A DNA stretch of 64,000 bases from Balaenoptera acutorostrata (taxonomy: Eukaryota > Chordata > Mammalia > Artiodactyla > Balaenopteridae): positions 38,237,641 to 38,301,640 of the forward strand of contig NC_080074.1 of NCBI RefSeq assembly GCF_949987535.1, written 5' to 3'. Position 1 is the first letter of the stretch, and every line of letters starts with the position of its first letter. Positions 1 to 11,606 of this stretch are shown here, piece by piece. A model generated the notes under the pieces. The model ran no database searches and was not told the origin of the DNA. It was given only the letters and a program-made list of their open reading frames with translations. The position numbers were made by a program, and so were the translations under genes.

Positions 1-330
1 CTATCTCCACTTCATTTAGTTGTTTTTCTGGGGTTTTATCTTGTTCCTTCATCTGGTACATAGCCCGCTGCCTTTTCATCTTGTCTATCTTTCTGTGAAT
101 GTGGTTTTTGTTCCACAGGCTGCAGGATTGTAGTTCTTCTTGCTTCTGCTGTCTGCCCTCTGGTGGATGAGGCTATCTAAGAGGCTTGATGGGAGGGACT
201 TGTGGTGGGTAGAGCTGACTCTGTCTCATTGGCGTTCCTTCTTTATATCTTTAGTTGTAGAGATCTTTTCTGGTAGGTTTCTGTCTTTTCCATATGGTTG
301 TTCTGCAGTTAGTTGCCTCTTCAATAACTG
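1..330 (-). mobile_element. L1 5' UTR fragment, antisense, running off the left edge
   Basis: The + strand reads as the reverse complement of the promoter-side (5' UTR) region of a cetartiodactyl L1, including the characteristic 'tggggttttatcttgttcc' and 'gccctctggtggatgaggct' stretches. The orientation means the ORFs and 3' end lie to the left, outside the window, so the element may be much longer than what is seen. Compared with the consensus I remember, parts appear deleted. The 5' limit is uncertain: similarity fades between about 330 and 480, and I found no target-site duplication. The open frames here (140-412 +, 226-504 -) match no L1 protein and are taken as chance. Confidence 0.65.
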
Positions 331-910
331 GTGCTGGGAAAATGCAAGTAATAAAGCCCTCCTTATCCCACTCTTTGCCTTGGTTGTGTCTTTTGGCTCT
401 GACACACTCTGAGAGGTGAACCCAGTTCTGAGGTCACGCCAGAGCCTCAGCTCAACAGTCTCCCATAGTTCACTAAATTTTTGTGTGCATTTATTTTTAG
501 GCACGTCAAAGTCTTCGTAGAATGCTTTATTTGACTACTGTGCTAAAATCTCTTCTGTAATTGTATAAAGACCTTGGGTTTTAAACAGACATAAATTTTG
601 TCATAAAGAATTTACATAGATTGGCATTGAAGAGTATTAGAGCTACTATAGTTCTGCCATGTTGTCCTTAGGTTTATGAAGTTTATGTAACTAAAAATAA
701 AATGTGGATGGTATAGTACCAGTGCTATATCATGAGATTATGAAGAAAGAGGTAGAGTTGCTTTTAGAAAAGACTTGTAGTAAAATAATATTTTTCTAAA
801 GGTATAATTGTGTAGAATATGCTTTGTGTGACCCCCAAATCATTTGAAATTATGTCTCAACAGCAGCTACCTAATCATTGAGAGCAGTCTTAGAGATCAA
901 ATTGCCACTA
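331..910. other. AT-rich sequence, no gene recognised
   Basis: The first part (to about 480) is GC-richer and may belong to the neighbouring L1 or to another decayed element. The remainder is AT-rich single-copy-looking sequence with stops in all frames. I see nothing functional. Confidence 0.5.
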
Positions 911-912
911 AA

Positions 913-956
<44 letters not shown>

Positions 957-970
957 TGTATGTATGTGTG
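913..970. repeat. (TG)n microsatellite with TATG interruptions
   Basis: An uninterrupted TG run of about 17 units is followed by (TATG)-type variants. It is likely length-polymorphic and can adopt Z-DNA. No associated gene is seen. Confidence 0.95.
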
Positions 971-1489
971 CTTATTAACTGGAATGAAGTCAACATGTGT
1001 TAACAGAATAAAAATTCTGCAGGATTCACTCTACCAGATATAGAAAACATAGTAACCACAGGCTCTGCCCAATTTCAGCTTAAGAATGCATTAAAGAATG
1101 CAAAAGAGCTTAGAACATATGCAAAACAAAATATATAGTCCTGTTGGGGGGCAACAAAGTTGATCAGGGGAATTTTTCTAGGAGAATCTCTGGGATCAAT
1201 GTGAAAGAATATCCAAGCTTGACCTCATCTACACCTGTATCTCCATTTCAGTTTTCTCTTTGTTGTAGAACTAATGTAATTTCTAATAGTTGCAGCTAAG
1301 CAATAAAAACTGTCAATTTTTTTTCCTGCTAGGTTGTTACAGTTTATTCATTAATCACCTGCCTGCCTGCTGTACTTTCCAACTTAAGATTTATGGCACA
1401 TTTTATGTGCTGATTCTAACTTATTTAGTATTACTTCCCCACAGAAACATTTATTTTTTTTCTTAACATATAATATTTTATCATTTTTG
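971..1489. other. AT-rich sequence, nothing recognised
   Basis: No convincing open frame, splice pair or repeat consensus was seen. Confidence 0.5.
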
Positions 1490-1960
1490 TGAGCTTTCAT
1501 TGGCCAGAGATTTTTGCTTGTAAGTAACAGAAGTTGATTCTGGCTAACTAGAGCCAAAAAAGAATTTATTAGACGTATGCAAGGCAGTGTGGAATCTCAG
1601 AAAGAAGACCTAATAGTTAGGTCTCAGAAAGAAGAGGGACCAAGGAAAATCCAGCGATGTGAACAGGAACAAAAGAACAGTCAATGGGGTGTTGGCATAT
1701 GAGCTGTATCATCTCCAATTCTTTTCACGCTATACGGCACTCTGTTCAAAATTCACATACCCAGGTGAAAGAATTGAAACAGCCAAAGTTGACACAAGCT
1801 CATATCTTGGCCACAAGGGGTCAATACTTTAATTGATGGTCCAAGAGTATGTGACAAAGAGGGGCAGTGTTCCAAAGAAGTTGAATTCTCATGAACAGAA
1901 AAAGGGATTAAATGCTGTGCTAAGAAACCCATAAATGACACTTCCGTTGGAGTCTTAAAT
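1490..1960 (+). repeat. Old interspersed repeat, family not assigned
   Basis: The stretch with 'ttgcttgtaagtaacagaa', 'ctggct' and 'aaaaaagaatttatta' matches the start of a common old mammalian interspersed repeat that I can recall but not name safely. A second, further-along fragment of what seems the same family lies near 40,530-40,760. The minus-strand frame at 1,753-2,004 has no recognisable protein similarity. Confidence 0.3.
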
Positions 1961-2293
1961 TCTATCCTTTTAGTTCTATTTATATGTATGTAGCTCTTAG
2001 CCATTCAAGAATGAAGTCTGTATATGCATTTGACATGCAGACCCAAATGTATTTAGTGCCAGTAATTTAAACCAATTTTTCTTCCAAAAAACATTTTAAA
2101 ATCAGTTAGAGCTTTTTCCAGAACGATTTCTCTTCCGAATTAAAGAATCTTGTTGAGAGCAACTGTCTTCACAGAAGAAAGTAACAATTAGGGATTTGAT
2201 TCTATTTGAAATTTAAGACGTGGCCATATGTAGGCCATGCTTTCTCACCGATTATATCACAGGTTAGTTCACAAGAATCATACTTGACTTCTT

Positions 2294-2995
2294 AAAGCAG
2301 AGAATGCCAATTCAAAAAGAGTCATGTACCACAATGCTTATTGCAGCACTATTTAAAATAGTCAGGACATGGAAGCAACGTAGGTGTCCATCGACAGATG
2401 AATGGATAAAGAAGATGTGGCACATATATACAATGGAATATTACTCGGCCATAAAAAGAAACAAAATTGATTTATTTGTAGTGAGGTGGATGGACCTAGA
2501 GCCTGTCATACAGAGTGAAGTCAGTCAGAAAGAGAAAAACAAATACCATATGCTAACACATATATATGGAATCTAAAAACAAAATGTTTCTGATGAACCT
2601 AGGGGCAGCATAGGAATAAAGATGCAGATGTAGAGAATGGACTTGAGGACATGGGGAGTGGGAAGGGTAAACTGGGACGAAGTGAGAGAGTAGCATTGGC
2701 ATATATACACTACCAAATGTAAAATAGCTAGTGGGGAGCAGCTACATAGCACAGGGAGATCAGCTCAGTGCTTTGTGACCACCTAGAGGGGTGGGATAGG
2801 GAGGGTGGGAGGGAGACTCAAGAGGGAGGAGATATGGGGATATATGTATATGTATAGCTGATTCATTTTGTTATACAGCAGAAACTAACACAACATTGTA
2901 AAGCAATTATACTCCAATAAAGATGTTTAAATAAATAAATAAATAAAGTTTGTATTAAATATCAAATAAATAAATAAATAAAGTAGAGATTGCCA
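2294..2995 (+). mobile_element. 5'-truncated L1 3' end with target-site duplication
   Basis: The last part of L1 ORF2 is readable at 2,304-2,576. It has the C-terminal motif WIKKMWHIYTMEYYSAIKRN, typical of mammalian L1 reverse-transcriptase tails. A cetartiodactyl L1 3' UTR follows, with an AATAAA at 2,916-2,921 and a complex (AAAT)n-rich tail. The insertion is flanked by a 16-bp target-site duplication with two mismatches: AAAGCAGAGAATGCCA at 2,294-2,309 and AAAGTAGAGATTGCCA at 2,980-2,995. Severe 5' truncation makes it a dead copy. The element body is about 2,310-2,979. Confidence 0.9.
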
Positions 2996-3614
2996 GCCTA
3001 TGTTTAAATTGCATTAAATTTTCTTGAGGCTTACTAACTTTAAATACATTTAGAATGGTTACAATTTGCTAATAAAACAAACATCATCTTTAACTGTAAG
3101 AAAATTAAATAATGCTCTTTCACACTCAAATATTCTTTATATTTAAAATAAGGATTTTTAAATAAATTAAGCAAAGTATGTCATGATGTTATTTACCAGA
3201 CATACCCTATTTTAAAAGTCAGTGGACATACACACTATTTTGAAATGAGTTTGTCCCACCAAGATATGAAAATATATATAATTGCAGGAAAGTAATGAAT
3301 TTTTATTCAATGATCCTTTTAAGATCTATGGTTGAATGCTGTTTTAAATACTGATTTAATTAAACTAAGATAGATACAGGTGTTCAGGTAAAAATTTTAA
3401 CTCCTCCAAATGCATCAGTTTGACTTAAATTTCTCTTTGATATCATTGGTGTCTCAACATGTTTAAAAACAAGAAGCAGAAGAAGTGTGACACAGAGATG
3501 AAAATTAGGCTTCTATTTCAAGGACATCTCCTCATTAAGGGGTAATCACCACACTAAGAAGTTTTTAATGGCAAATAATCAGGAAGCATTATTAGGATCA
3601 GAAATTTGTATAAT
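2996..3614. other. AT-rich sequence, nothing recognised
   Basis: No gene, clear repeat or strong local structure was found. Confidence 0.5.
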
Positions 3615-3805
3615 GGGAGGATTGACATCAGAATAGTGACTACAGTTACTGATACTGTATTGTATACTTAAACTTTGCTAAGAGAGTAGATCTTACATTA
3701 TTGTGGTAATCATTTCACAATATATATGATATCAAATCATCACACTGTATACCTTAAACTTGCACAGTGTTATTTGTCAATTACATATCAATAAGGCTGG
3801 AAAAA
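3615..3805 (+). mobile_element. Old L1 3' UTR end, sense
   Basis: The sequence matches the 3' terminal untranslated region of an older (L1M-type) L1. It includes 'gctaagagagtagatctta', 'atcaaatcatcacactgta' and the terminal 'caataaggctggaaaaaa'. Its poly(A) end faces the antisense copy that starts about 80 bases downstream. Confidence 0.7.
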
Positions 3806-3882
3806 ATTGTCTATATATAAAGGTCAATCGTATGTATTGAGCTATAATTATGTTGATAATAATATGCTCAATTTTGTTTTAA

Positions 3883-4172
3883 ATTATTTCATAGAGAATA
3901 TAATTGACATATAACTTTTTACTAGTTTCAGGTATACAGCATAATGATTCGATATTTGTATATTACACTGGGAAGTGATCACAATAAATCTAGTTAACAT
4001 CCATCACCATACATAATTACAAATTTTTTCTTTTGATAAGAACTTTCAAGATCTACTCTCTTAGCAACTTTCAAATGTACAATACAGTATTATTAACTAT
4101 AGTCACCATGTTGTACATTATATCCCCATGACTTGTTTATTTAATAACTGTAAGTTTGTACCCTTTAAATTA
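3883..4172 (-). mobile_element. Old L1 3' UTR end, antisense
   Basis: The + strand carries the reverse complement of an L1M-type 3' UTR. It shares the 'gatctactctcttagcaac' block, which is the inverse of 'gttgctaagagagtagatc', present in related form in the sense copy at 3,615-3,805. The two copies are therefore tail to tail and form an imperfect inverted repeat. Confidence 0.7.
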
Positions 4173-5449
4173 GTCCTAAATGGTAAAATATACAAGGTAA
4201 AATGAGATCAAGGGTGTATAAGCCATTAGCTTCTCTTAAATTCATGTGAAATATATACTTTTGCCAATAGTAGTTCATTTGATTTATATAATTTAGATTT
4301 CTTTGCCTAAGTTTTGTACATCCAGCTTGCAGAGCATTACTTAAATTACAAACGAGTTTTCGTTATTCACCCTAGCATTGAGGTTTATGTTCATAAAGTC
4401 TGACAGCAAATGCTGCATTCCTCTCATTCATGTTATGGCCCTCACCTGAATGTTATGAAAAAAAAACAAAAAGCTGAGGAAAAGCACATAACATTTGATC
4501 ATTACCTTATCTGCCCACACCCAGTAGCTTTTTTTCACTTAAGCATTCAACATGAAATCATCTGAGAAAATGTATACTTATTTATCATTCCCTATTTTTA
4601 AAAATTTAAAATGTTATTTATATAAAACTTAGAACACAAGCACGAATTTAAGAACATGTACCAGATTCAGCTATTAGTATGTAGCTATTAACATGTAGTA
4701 AATTCAGCTTTAATGAAATTCTCTTAATATTAGTAAACAGGGGAAATAGATGAATGAAGATAAAAATAATTCTGTCTTATAAATGTATAGAAAGTGTTCC
4801 CAAGATTAGCACTTTATGTAAAAAATTGTGTTATTACTATGGTCTGCTGTGTATATTAGGAAATTATCTGCATATATATACCAGGGTTCTTGTGCCGTTT
4901 TGTGAGATTAGAGCCAAGGAACACTTTCATTTCTTCAACAAATTGACCTCCTATTGCCTGCAAGATTAATAATAAGAAGAATGACTCAGGGAAATTTGTA
5001 AACAGACTTTCCTTTTCGTTAATATCCATTGACCATTTAAGGATATTTATAACAAATTCTCCATCTTTACCTCTTGGAAATGATGTGTTGGCATGTGCTC
5101 TTGACCTAATTCCATGCCAAGAATTAACATATGTATCCCTGTTCATTGCCTTTATTTTCATAAAATAATATCAACTTTATATTCTTCTTGGTTCATTGGT
5201 AAAGCCAAAGGCTCTTCCCTTATTCAAGTACATTATCTCCATGAACTCTACCGTGTATCTTTTATGAAAGTGTAGTTGCAAAACATAATATTGTCATAAA
5301 ATATTGTCTGAAGGATATTAAGATCCTCTATTCCTTTGGATTTTATATTCTAATTCTTTTTCTTGATTCAAACAATGTAATTTCTCTCTCATATTCATAG
5401 CCTCTAAATGTCAACCAATATCAAAATTGGTCATCTGTCTTCTCATTTT
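4173..5449. other. AT-rich single-copy-looking sequence
   Basis: Two short frames (4,754-4,969 + and 4,856-5,161 -) overlap on opposite strands and have no recognisable motif. I see no splice-site pair or repeat family here. Confidence 0.5.
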
Positions 5450-5841
5450 ACATGGACTCTGAAGGTGAACTCACCCAGTCTCATGGCATTAAATACAATT
5501 CATAATGTGACAACTCCCAGATTTCATCTCCGGCTAGTAACGCTTCCTCAAGGAGGACTCACAACTGCAACTGGTTGTTCAAGAGCTCCATTTTGACACT
5601 GAATAGGAATCTCAAATTTAACATATCTGTAACTTGAACATCTAGCTCCCCCCCAGAATTGCTCACCCAATTGCCTTCAACATCTCTGTAATAGCTTCCA
5701 TTCTTCCAGGTGCTTAGGCCAAACATTTGAAGTCATATTTAATTTTCTTTCTCTCATACAGACACGAAAACCAGCATTTAATCTTTTTGGCTCTACTTTA
5801 AATACATAGAAATGTGTGCATGTCTGTATATATGCATGTAC

Positions 5842-5863
5842 TACACACACACACACACACATT
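5842..5863. repeat. (CA)n microsatellite
   Basis: About eleven CA units lie inside the L2 relic. Short overlapping frames at 5,812-6,040 are driven by this repeat and are not genes. Confidence 0.9.
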
Positions 5864-6020
5864 TCCCATTTCATCTGCCCCTCTATCTCTTTGACCATAC
5901 TACTCTCCTCTTCCCTCCAATCACACTGGTACTCTGGATATTCTTCAGAACTCTTCCTGGAGTGGTCTTCTCCCAGAAATCTACATGGATCATTCCTTTA
6001 CTTCATTTGGATCTTTAATC

Positions 6021-6113
6021 AAATGTCATCTTATTGTTGAGATGACATTTATATATAATGTCACCATTATATATTATATATGACATTATATATATGAAGA
6101 AGTGACTTCTTCC
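6021..6113. repeat. Cluster of short AT-rich palindromes
   Basis: The inverted arms aaatgtcatct (6,021-6,031) and agatgacattt (6,040-6,050) are followed by alternating TA-rich inverted motifs built on GACATT/AATGTC. Next comes an 8+1+8 palindrome gaagaagtgacttcttc at about 6,096-6,112. It is probably local rearrangement inside the L2 relic. Confidence 0.6.
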
Positions 6114-6574
6114 ATCTTTGACTTTTTCATCCACAGCACTTATTGCTAACAGACAAATTATTTATCACTCATCACTGTTATCTAGAATATAGGCTTCATA
6201 AGAGCAAGGATTTTATTTCCTTCTCTGCTATTTTCCCAGTGGCTAAGACAGTAATGGACACATAGTAAGTATTCAATAAATGTCAATGAATAAATGAATC
6301 AGGCTGACGTAGGAGTTAAATCAGACAGCAGGAAACTTCATGGCAATGACGTGGGAAATATGCTATAGACAGAGTACACTGGTAAACCCATGACACACCC
6401 CTAACACATTAGGATTTCCAGAACTTCTTAGGAGTAAATGAAATCGAGTTGCCTTAGAACTGTAGAAGTTGGCCTTGCTGGATCAGTGAAATGTTGTCTA
6501 TTACTTTCATTATAACCCTGTCATGACTTGATTATGGAAGCTGGAGGAAAGTGTAAGTTTCATGAAGCAGTAGA

Positions 6575-6825
6575 GAGTATACTCTTTGAGAGGGGCTGTA
6601 GAAGCAGTCTGCCTACTTTTGTGTCTTATCTCTGCCATTCCTAGCTGTGTGACTTTGGACAAGTGTCTTTAAGTTTCTGGTCAGTCAGTTTTTTGCCTGT
6701 CAAGTAGGAATAAAAATAGTACTAACCTCATGAGTTTGCTATGAAGATTAAATGAATTAATATTCTTAAAGGTCTTAGCATACAGTCAGTCCTCACAACA
6801 GCTTTGTTATTATTATTTATGGTAT
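6575..6825 (+). mobile_element. MIR SINE, sense
   Basis: The MIR core is visible in 'agctgtgtgactttggacaa', followed by the region corresponding to 'cctcat...gaagattaaatgaat' and the tail. It is a diverged ancient tRNA-derived SINE. No TSD remains. Confidence 0.8.
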
Positions 6826-8115
6826 TTTCTAATAAATTTGCACTGAAATATTAAAGGGAACCACAGAAATACTAATTATGGCTATGTATCACACAGGTGA
6901 CAATTTGTCTTATTATTAATTTCTATTATGCACAAAAAGAGCAAGAAAATGAAAAAAGTTAACATGAAAATGAAAAATTTAATATTTCAGGCTTCCAAAA
7001 ATAGGTTCCAGCCCTTGCCTTGAGAATAATGAGTTTATGATAAAAGCAAACTTTACTTACTCAGTGGGACTCTAGCCCCATCATCACTTCTCTTGGAGAT
7101 GTGGTTGAATATAACAGAACATTTAAGGAAGTCTTAGGTACTGATAGGATGGTAACTTCATTATCCAAGTTAAAGACAGCACAATTGGAAGTATAACCCA
7201 GTCTTTTTGTGTGTGTGGTTGATATCAAAGGAAAAAAAAAAGAACAGTGATGTCCCACTAAAAAATCCTTTTATGTTATTGTTAGAGCCAGAGTGAAAGG
7301 ACTGAGTCACCCACTAAGCCACCTGTTAAATCACGATGTTTCAAACTGTATCTACCTTCAGAATATATTTGAGAGTGGGCTGTTTGTTAGTCATAACTGA
7401 AAACATTATATGGTACCAAAATGCAACCTAAAGACACGTAATCTCTTTTACTGGTACTTATTATTAAACTCTTACTCTAAGTTTCTAAGTCTGTTGAGAA
7501 GTATAGGCAGCCCCTTGTAAGGCACATCCTTATGAAACAAAATCAGTTGAGAAAGACACATTTGCCATTAAGGGATTTTAGCATTTTTGTCCTATACAGG
7601 AACAATATTATTTGTGAGGTTCTCTTTGAGATCAATAGAAAATATTAAGGACTTTGTATCAAACTATCAGGATGGTACACTGATATAAGCCTCAACACTT
7701 TCAAACTTGCAAAGTGATTTCTCTAATACTTATAGATTTTTGTTGAATATTAAAGATGAAAATGAGACCAATATATAGTATGTACATGTGTGACATATAA
7801 TATATGCACATTATGTATGTTTTGTGTATGTGTGTGTGTGTGTGTAATTTTCATAGTCTTGGGATAAAGTCGCACCCTGTAAAACTTGATACTAAAAATA
7901 AAACACTTGAAGGGAAAACAGATTTTACTATAAAACAGCTAAACATACATGAAAAAGATAAAATACATATAAAAATTAGGAAAAATTATATGTAAGTTAT
8001 TTGACTACACATATTAAATTATCTTAATATGTGAATAGATCTTAGAAATCATTGAAAAAGATAAACTTTCCAATGTTCCAAAGGCCATGAACAATTCATT
8101 CAAGAAGAAATGATA
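6826..8115. other. AT-rich sequence with a short TG repeat
   Basis: It holds a (TG)n run at about 7,821-7,846 and otherwise unrecognised sequence. The frame at 7,061-7,258 (-) has no family motif. Confidence 0.5.
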
Positions 8116-8424
8116 GGGACTTCCCCGGATGGCGCAGTGGTTAAGAATCCGCCTGCCAATGCAGGGGACACGAGTTCTATCCCTGGTCCGGGAAGATCCC
8201 ACATGCCGTGGAGCAACTAAGCCCATGCACCACAACTACTGAGCCTGCGCTCTAGAGCCTGCGAGCCACAACTGCTGAATCCCGCGCACCTAGAGCCCGT
8301 GCTCCGCAACAAGAAAAGCCACCGCAGTGAGAAGCCCATGCACTGCAACAAAGAGTAGCCCCCGCTCACCGCAACTAGAGAAAGCCCGCGCAGCAACGAA
8401 GACCCAACACAGCCAAAAAAAAAA
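8116..8424 (+). mobile_element. CHR-type SINE, sense (long-body subfamily)
   Basis: The tRNA-derived head 'gggacttcccc...gcagtggttaag' carries recognisable RNA polymerase III box A and box B-like sequence ('gttctatccctgg'). The body has the 'gcaacaagaaaagccaccgc' and 'gtagcccccgctcaccgc' blocks, and a short poly(A) tail follows. Imperfect flanking repeats (aagaaatgata before, aaagatgtgata after) look like a TSD. This is the only one of eight SINEs on the + strand. Confidence 0.92.
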
Positions 8425-8846
8425 GATGTGATATATTATCCCCTACTGAACTGAATCGGCAAGTATTGATAATTTCCATATTGCCAAGACTATGGAGAAA
8501 TAGTCACTTATACACAATGTTGATGTAAGTAGAAACTGGTAAAACATTTTTGTAGAAAAGTATGATTATATGAGTCAAAATTTAAAATTTGTATATTTTT
8601 ATTTACTTAGTTTAACTTAGAATTTATCTGGAGGAAATAATCAGGCAAGTGTTCAAATATGTACCTACAAGGACGTAAGTCAAAATATTGTTTATAATAT
8701 GCACAAATGGTAGGAACCTAAGTATCCAACAATAGAGGATTTGATAACAAAGTCTAGTGTATTGAAATGGTGGAATGCCCTGTAATCATTAAAACATATG
8801 TTACAGAGATATGCTTATGGACTTTGAAAGCTCTCAATAGATTTTT

Positions 8847-9163
8847 TTTTTAAATTATTTATTTTTGGCTGTGTTGGGTCTTCGTTGCTGCACGCGGGCT
8901 TTCTCTAGTTGCAGCGAGGGGGGCTACTCTTTGCTGCAGTTCATGGGCTTCTCACCGCGGTGGCTTCTCTTGTTGCGGAGCATGGGCTCTAGGCGCGCGG
9001 GCTTCAGCAGTTGTGGCTCACAGGTTCTAGAGCGCAGGCTCAGCAGTTGTGGTGCACGGGCTTAGCTGCTCCGCGGGATGTGGGATCTTCCCGGACCAGG
9101 GCTCGAATCTGTGTCCCCTGCATTGGCAGGCGGATTCTTAACCACTGCGCCACCAGGGAAGCC
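8847..9163 (-). mobile_element. CHR-type SINE, antisense, with TSD
   Basis: This is the reverse complement of the long-body CHR SINE: the poly(T) tail is at the left and the head ends 'caccagggaagcc'. Flanking direct repeats CTCTCAATAGATTTTT (8,831-8,846) and CTCTCAATAAATTTTT (9,164-9,179) differ at one base. The open frame at 8,865-9,065 is a read-through of the SINE and not a gene. Confidence 0.95.
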
Positions 9164-9238
9164 CTCTCAATAAATTTTTAATGAAAAAAAAAACTACCAA
9201 ATATCAGGAGCAATATGACAATAAATATATATTTATAA

Positions 9239-9243
<5 letters not shown>

Positions 9244-9280
<37 letters not shown>

Positions 9281-9298
9281 GGCATGTGTGTGTGTGTA
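9244..9298. repeat. (TG)n microsatellite with interruptions
   Basis: A long TG run is broken by GCGTGTGGCA and continues to about 9,298. The 9,243-9,425 frame is an artefact of the repeat. Confidence 0.95.
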
Positions 9299-9304
9299 TA
9301 CCAT

Positions 9305-9795
9305 TACTTTATTAATTAGTTTGTTAGCGGAGGTGGACAAGCCAAACAATGTTTCTGCTTCCATGGAGTGTATGTTCTCCAGAGGAAAGTCTAACAACAG
9401 CTATGCACACAAATTAACAAGATAAATTCAAATTTGATGATTTTTCTGAGGAAAAGAAAGGAATAACTCTTGCATTAGGCGAAAATGATGAGCACTTAAA
9501 AAGGGAACTCTGGAAAGAGGACTTTGAAGTAGTCATGTTTGAACCGAGATTTACATGAAAAGAAGGAGCTAGTTATGAGAAAACTGAGGAACACTGCCTT
9601 TCTGGAAGAGGGAACAGCAAGGACAAGGATTCTCAGGCCAGAATAGGCTTGCAGGGCTGGAGCAGGAAGAAGGTCTCTTGCACAAAGAGAAGTGTGTGAG
9701 AGAAAGTCTGAGATGCTGGTAGTACAATGGCCCTGGTGGGTTGTGAGTATTTAAAAGAAAAAGTGTACTTTAATCTTAGTGCAATGTATGAATTT
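9305..9795 (-). mobile_element. L2 LINE fragment, antisense
   Basis: The + strand has the reverse complement of the L2 3' region. It includes the sequence corresponding to 'tggaagagggaacagcaagg' and the 'gccctggtgggttgtgag' block, seen in inverted form in other L2s of this window. It is decayed, with no coding capacity. Confidence 0.65.
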
Positions 9796-11107
9796 TTTAT
9801 AGTTACAAAAAATAATGAAACAATTTTATTTTTAAAATTATCTTGCCTTATAAAGTAAAAATTCACATAGAATCTTTAGCATTGCCTTCCTAAGACAACA
9901 CTGTTTTGCCTTCCTTAACAGTTTAACAGGGAATCAGGTTCATTGAATCACAGCTAATTGTAAAGCTTTCAAAATTAGCAGAAATCTTCCATTAAGGGCC
10001 CAGTGATTATGTTTACTAGTATTTCTGGCCTGATTTGTTATTAGGTAAAAGATGCTGTTACAGTGTAATCTCATGCATTTTAACAGCTGTGTTATTCCCA
10101 ATCATTCCAAGTAGCCTATAAACTGAGTCTCTTTATATTAGCAGAAATTCCCTAAACACAGTAGATAGTAACAATCCATTTTAAGGCACTTCGCAGAAAT
10201 TAGTGGCTCTATGTAATTAGTTTAATGTTATTGAATGTCACTATTGCTTCATGTTAACTCAGCTAAATAAATATTAGTTGTAATTTTTGTACAAGTAATA
10301 ATTTTACCAAAATAACCTCAGAAAACTTTTTATTTGAGGTTTATTGACTTGCAAATAATTTCTAAATGCATTTCCTTAATTTCATAGTAATTGGTAGATG
10401 GGTCCCAAAATCTCTAGCTTTAACCAATAAATATTGATCATTTTAAGCCATTTTCAATTTGATTCTAAATTATGTTGTCATCTTCTTTACTTTTATATTT
10501 CTCAAAATTAAAAAAACTAATCACAATAAAAATAATTGCTATACATTTCTACCTGATTTCATTTTAATTTTATCTTTAGCTTTAATACATACAAAGTGCT
10601 ATTAAAAATGAACAGAGTCAAAGGAAGGGTATCACATGTGGATCAGAAAAGTATTTTTGTATGTTAATTTTCTAAGATTGTGGAAATAACAAAAGTAACA
10701 CAACAAATAGCCTCATTTAAAAAATAAAGGTGGTCATGAAATTCTCCACTAAGGCAACACAATACTGTAGAAGCTTTCCAGGTTTAATTAAAATTATAAA
10801 ATACAGCTTCTCTAGGTGAAACCACATTTTTAAAAAATGCTCAATGCTTTCCCACATGTATAAGAGAATACTTATGCGTCATACAATGCTAAACTTTTAT
10901 GGTTTTCATTTTAATCACATAAATTTTAGAGAGGATTTTATGGGCTCAGTGTTGAATAATTCCTAATCTTCTAAATTGGTGTTGTCCATTCCTAGAGAAT
11001 AGTATTAATTTGTTTTATAAACCTTTTAGAACAGTACTCTTTAATAGAAATAGCTGCACATGTAGTTTAAAATTTTCTAGAAGTCATTTAAAAACAGGAA
11101 AAATAAA
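9796..11107. other. AT-rich single-copy-looking sequence
   Basis: It is about 1.3 kb with dense stops on both strands. No repeat family, splice pair or structured RNA was recognised. Confidence 0.5.
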
Positions 11108-11109
11108 TA

Positions 11110-11604
11110 CAGGCATACCTCATTTTATTGCACTTTGTTTTTTGTGCTTTGCAGATATTGTGTTTTTTTACAAATTTAAGGTTTGTGGCAACCCTACCTC
11201 AAGCAAGCCTATCGGTGCCATTTCCAACAGCATTTGCTCACTTTGTGACTCTGTGTCACATTTTGGTAATTCTCACAAAATTTCTAACTTTTTCATCATT
11301 ATTATATTTGTTGTGGTGATTCGTGATCAGTGATCTTTGATATTACTATAGCAAAAAGACTAAGACTCCCTGCAGGCTCAGATGATGGTTAGCATTTTTT
11401 AGCAACACAGTATTTTTAAATTAAGGTATGTACATTGTTTTTTAGACATAATGCTATTGAACACTTAATAGACTACAGTTCAGTGTAAACTTAACTTTTA
11501 CATGTACTGGGAAACCAAAATATCTGTATGACTCGCTTTATTGTGATATTTGCTTTATTGCAGTGGTCTGGAACCAAACCAGAAATATCTCCGAGGTATG
11601 CCTG
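11110..11604 (+). mobile_element. Internally deleted Tigger1 DNA transposon
   Basis: Perfect terminal inverted repeats CAGGCATACCTC (11,110-11,121) and GAGGTATGCCTG (11,593-11,604) are flanked by TA target duplications at 11,108-11,109 and 11,605-11,606. This is the hallmark of pogo/Tigger insertion. The left about 240 bases match the Tigger1 5' noncoding end, and the right about 255 match its 3' end. The right part keeps the last codons of the transposase (reading AKRLRLPAGSDDG then stop). About 1.9 kb including nearly all of the transposase is missing at a junction near 11,349-11,352. It is non-autonomous. Confidence 0.92.
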
Positions 11605-11606
11605 TA

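Larger units (their letters stand above)
5450..6300 (+). mobile_element. L2 LINE 3' part, sense
   Basis: Similarity to L2 begins around 'ggtgaactcacccagtctca' in the decayed reverse-transcriptase region. It continues through the 'catctcaaatttaacatatc' segment and ends with the classic L2 3' terminus (a form of 'agtaagtattcaataaatg') near 6,300. A (CA)n run and an AT-palindrome cluster sit inside it. Coding capacity is lost. Confidence 0.75.

Noticed and set aside
2304..2576. 90-codon + strand frame as a gene
   Set aside because: It is the C-terminal tail of L1 ORF2 in a 5'-truncated, dead insertion.
8100..9200. tRNA gene candidates from the tRNA-like SINE heads
   Set aside because: The pol III boxes belong to CHR SINEs with bodies, poly(A) tails and TSDs; no standalone cloverleaf was found.
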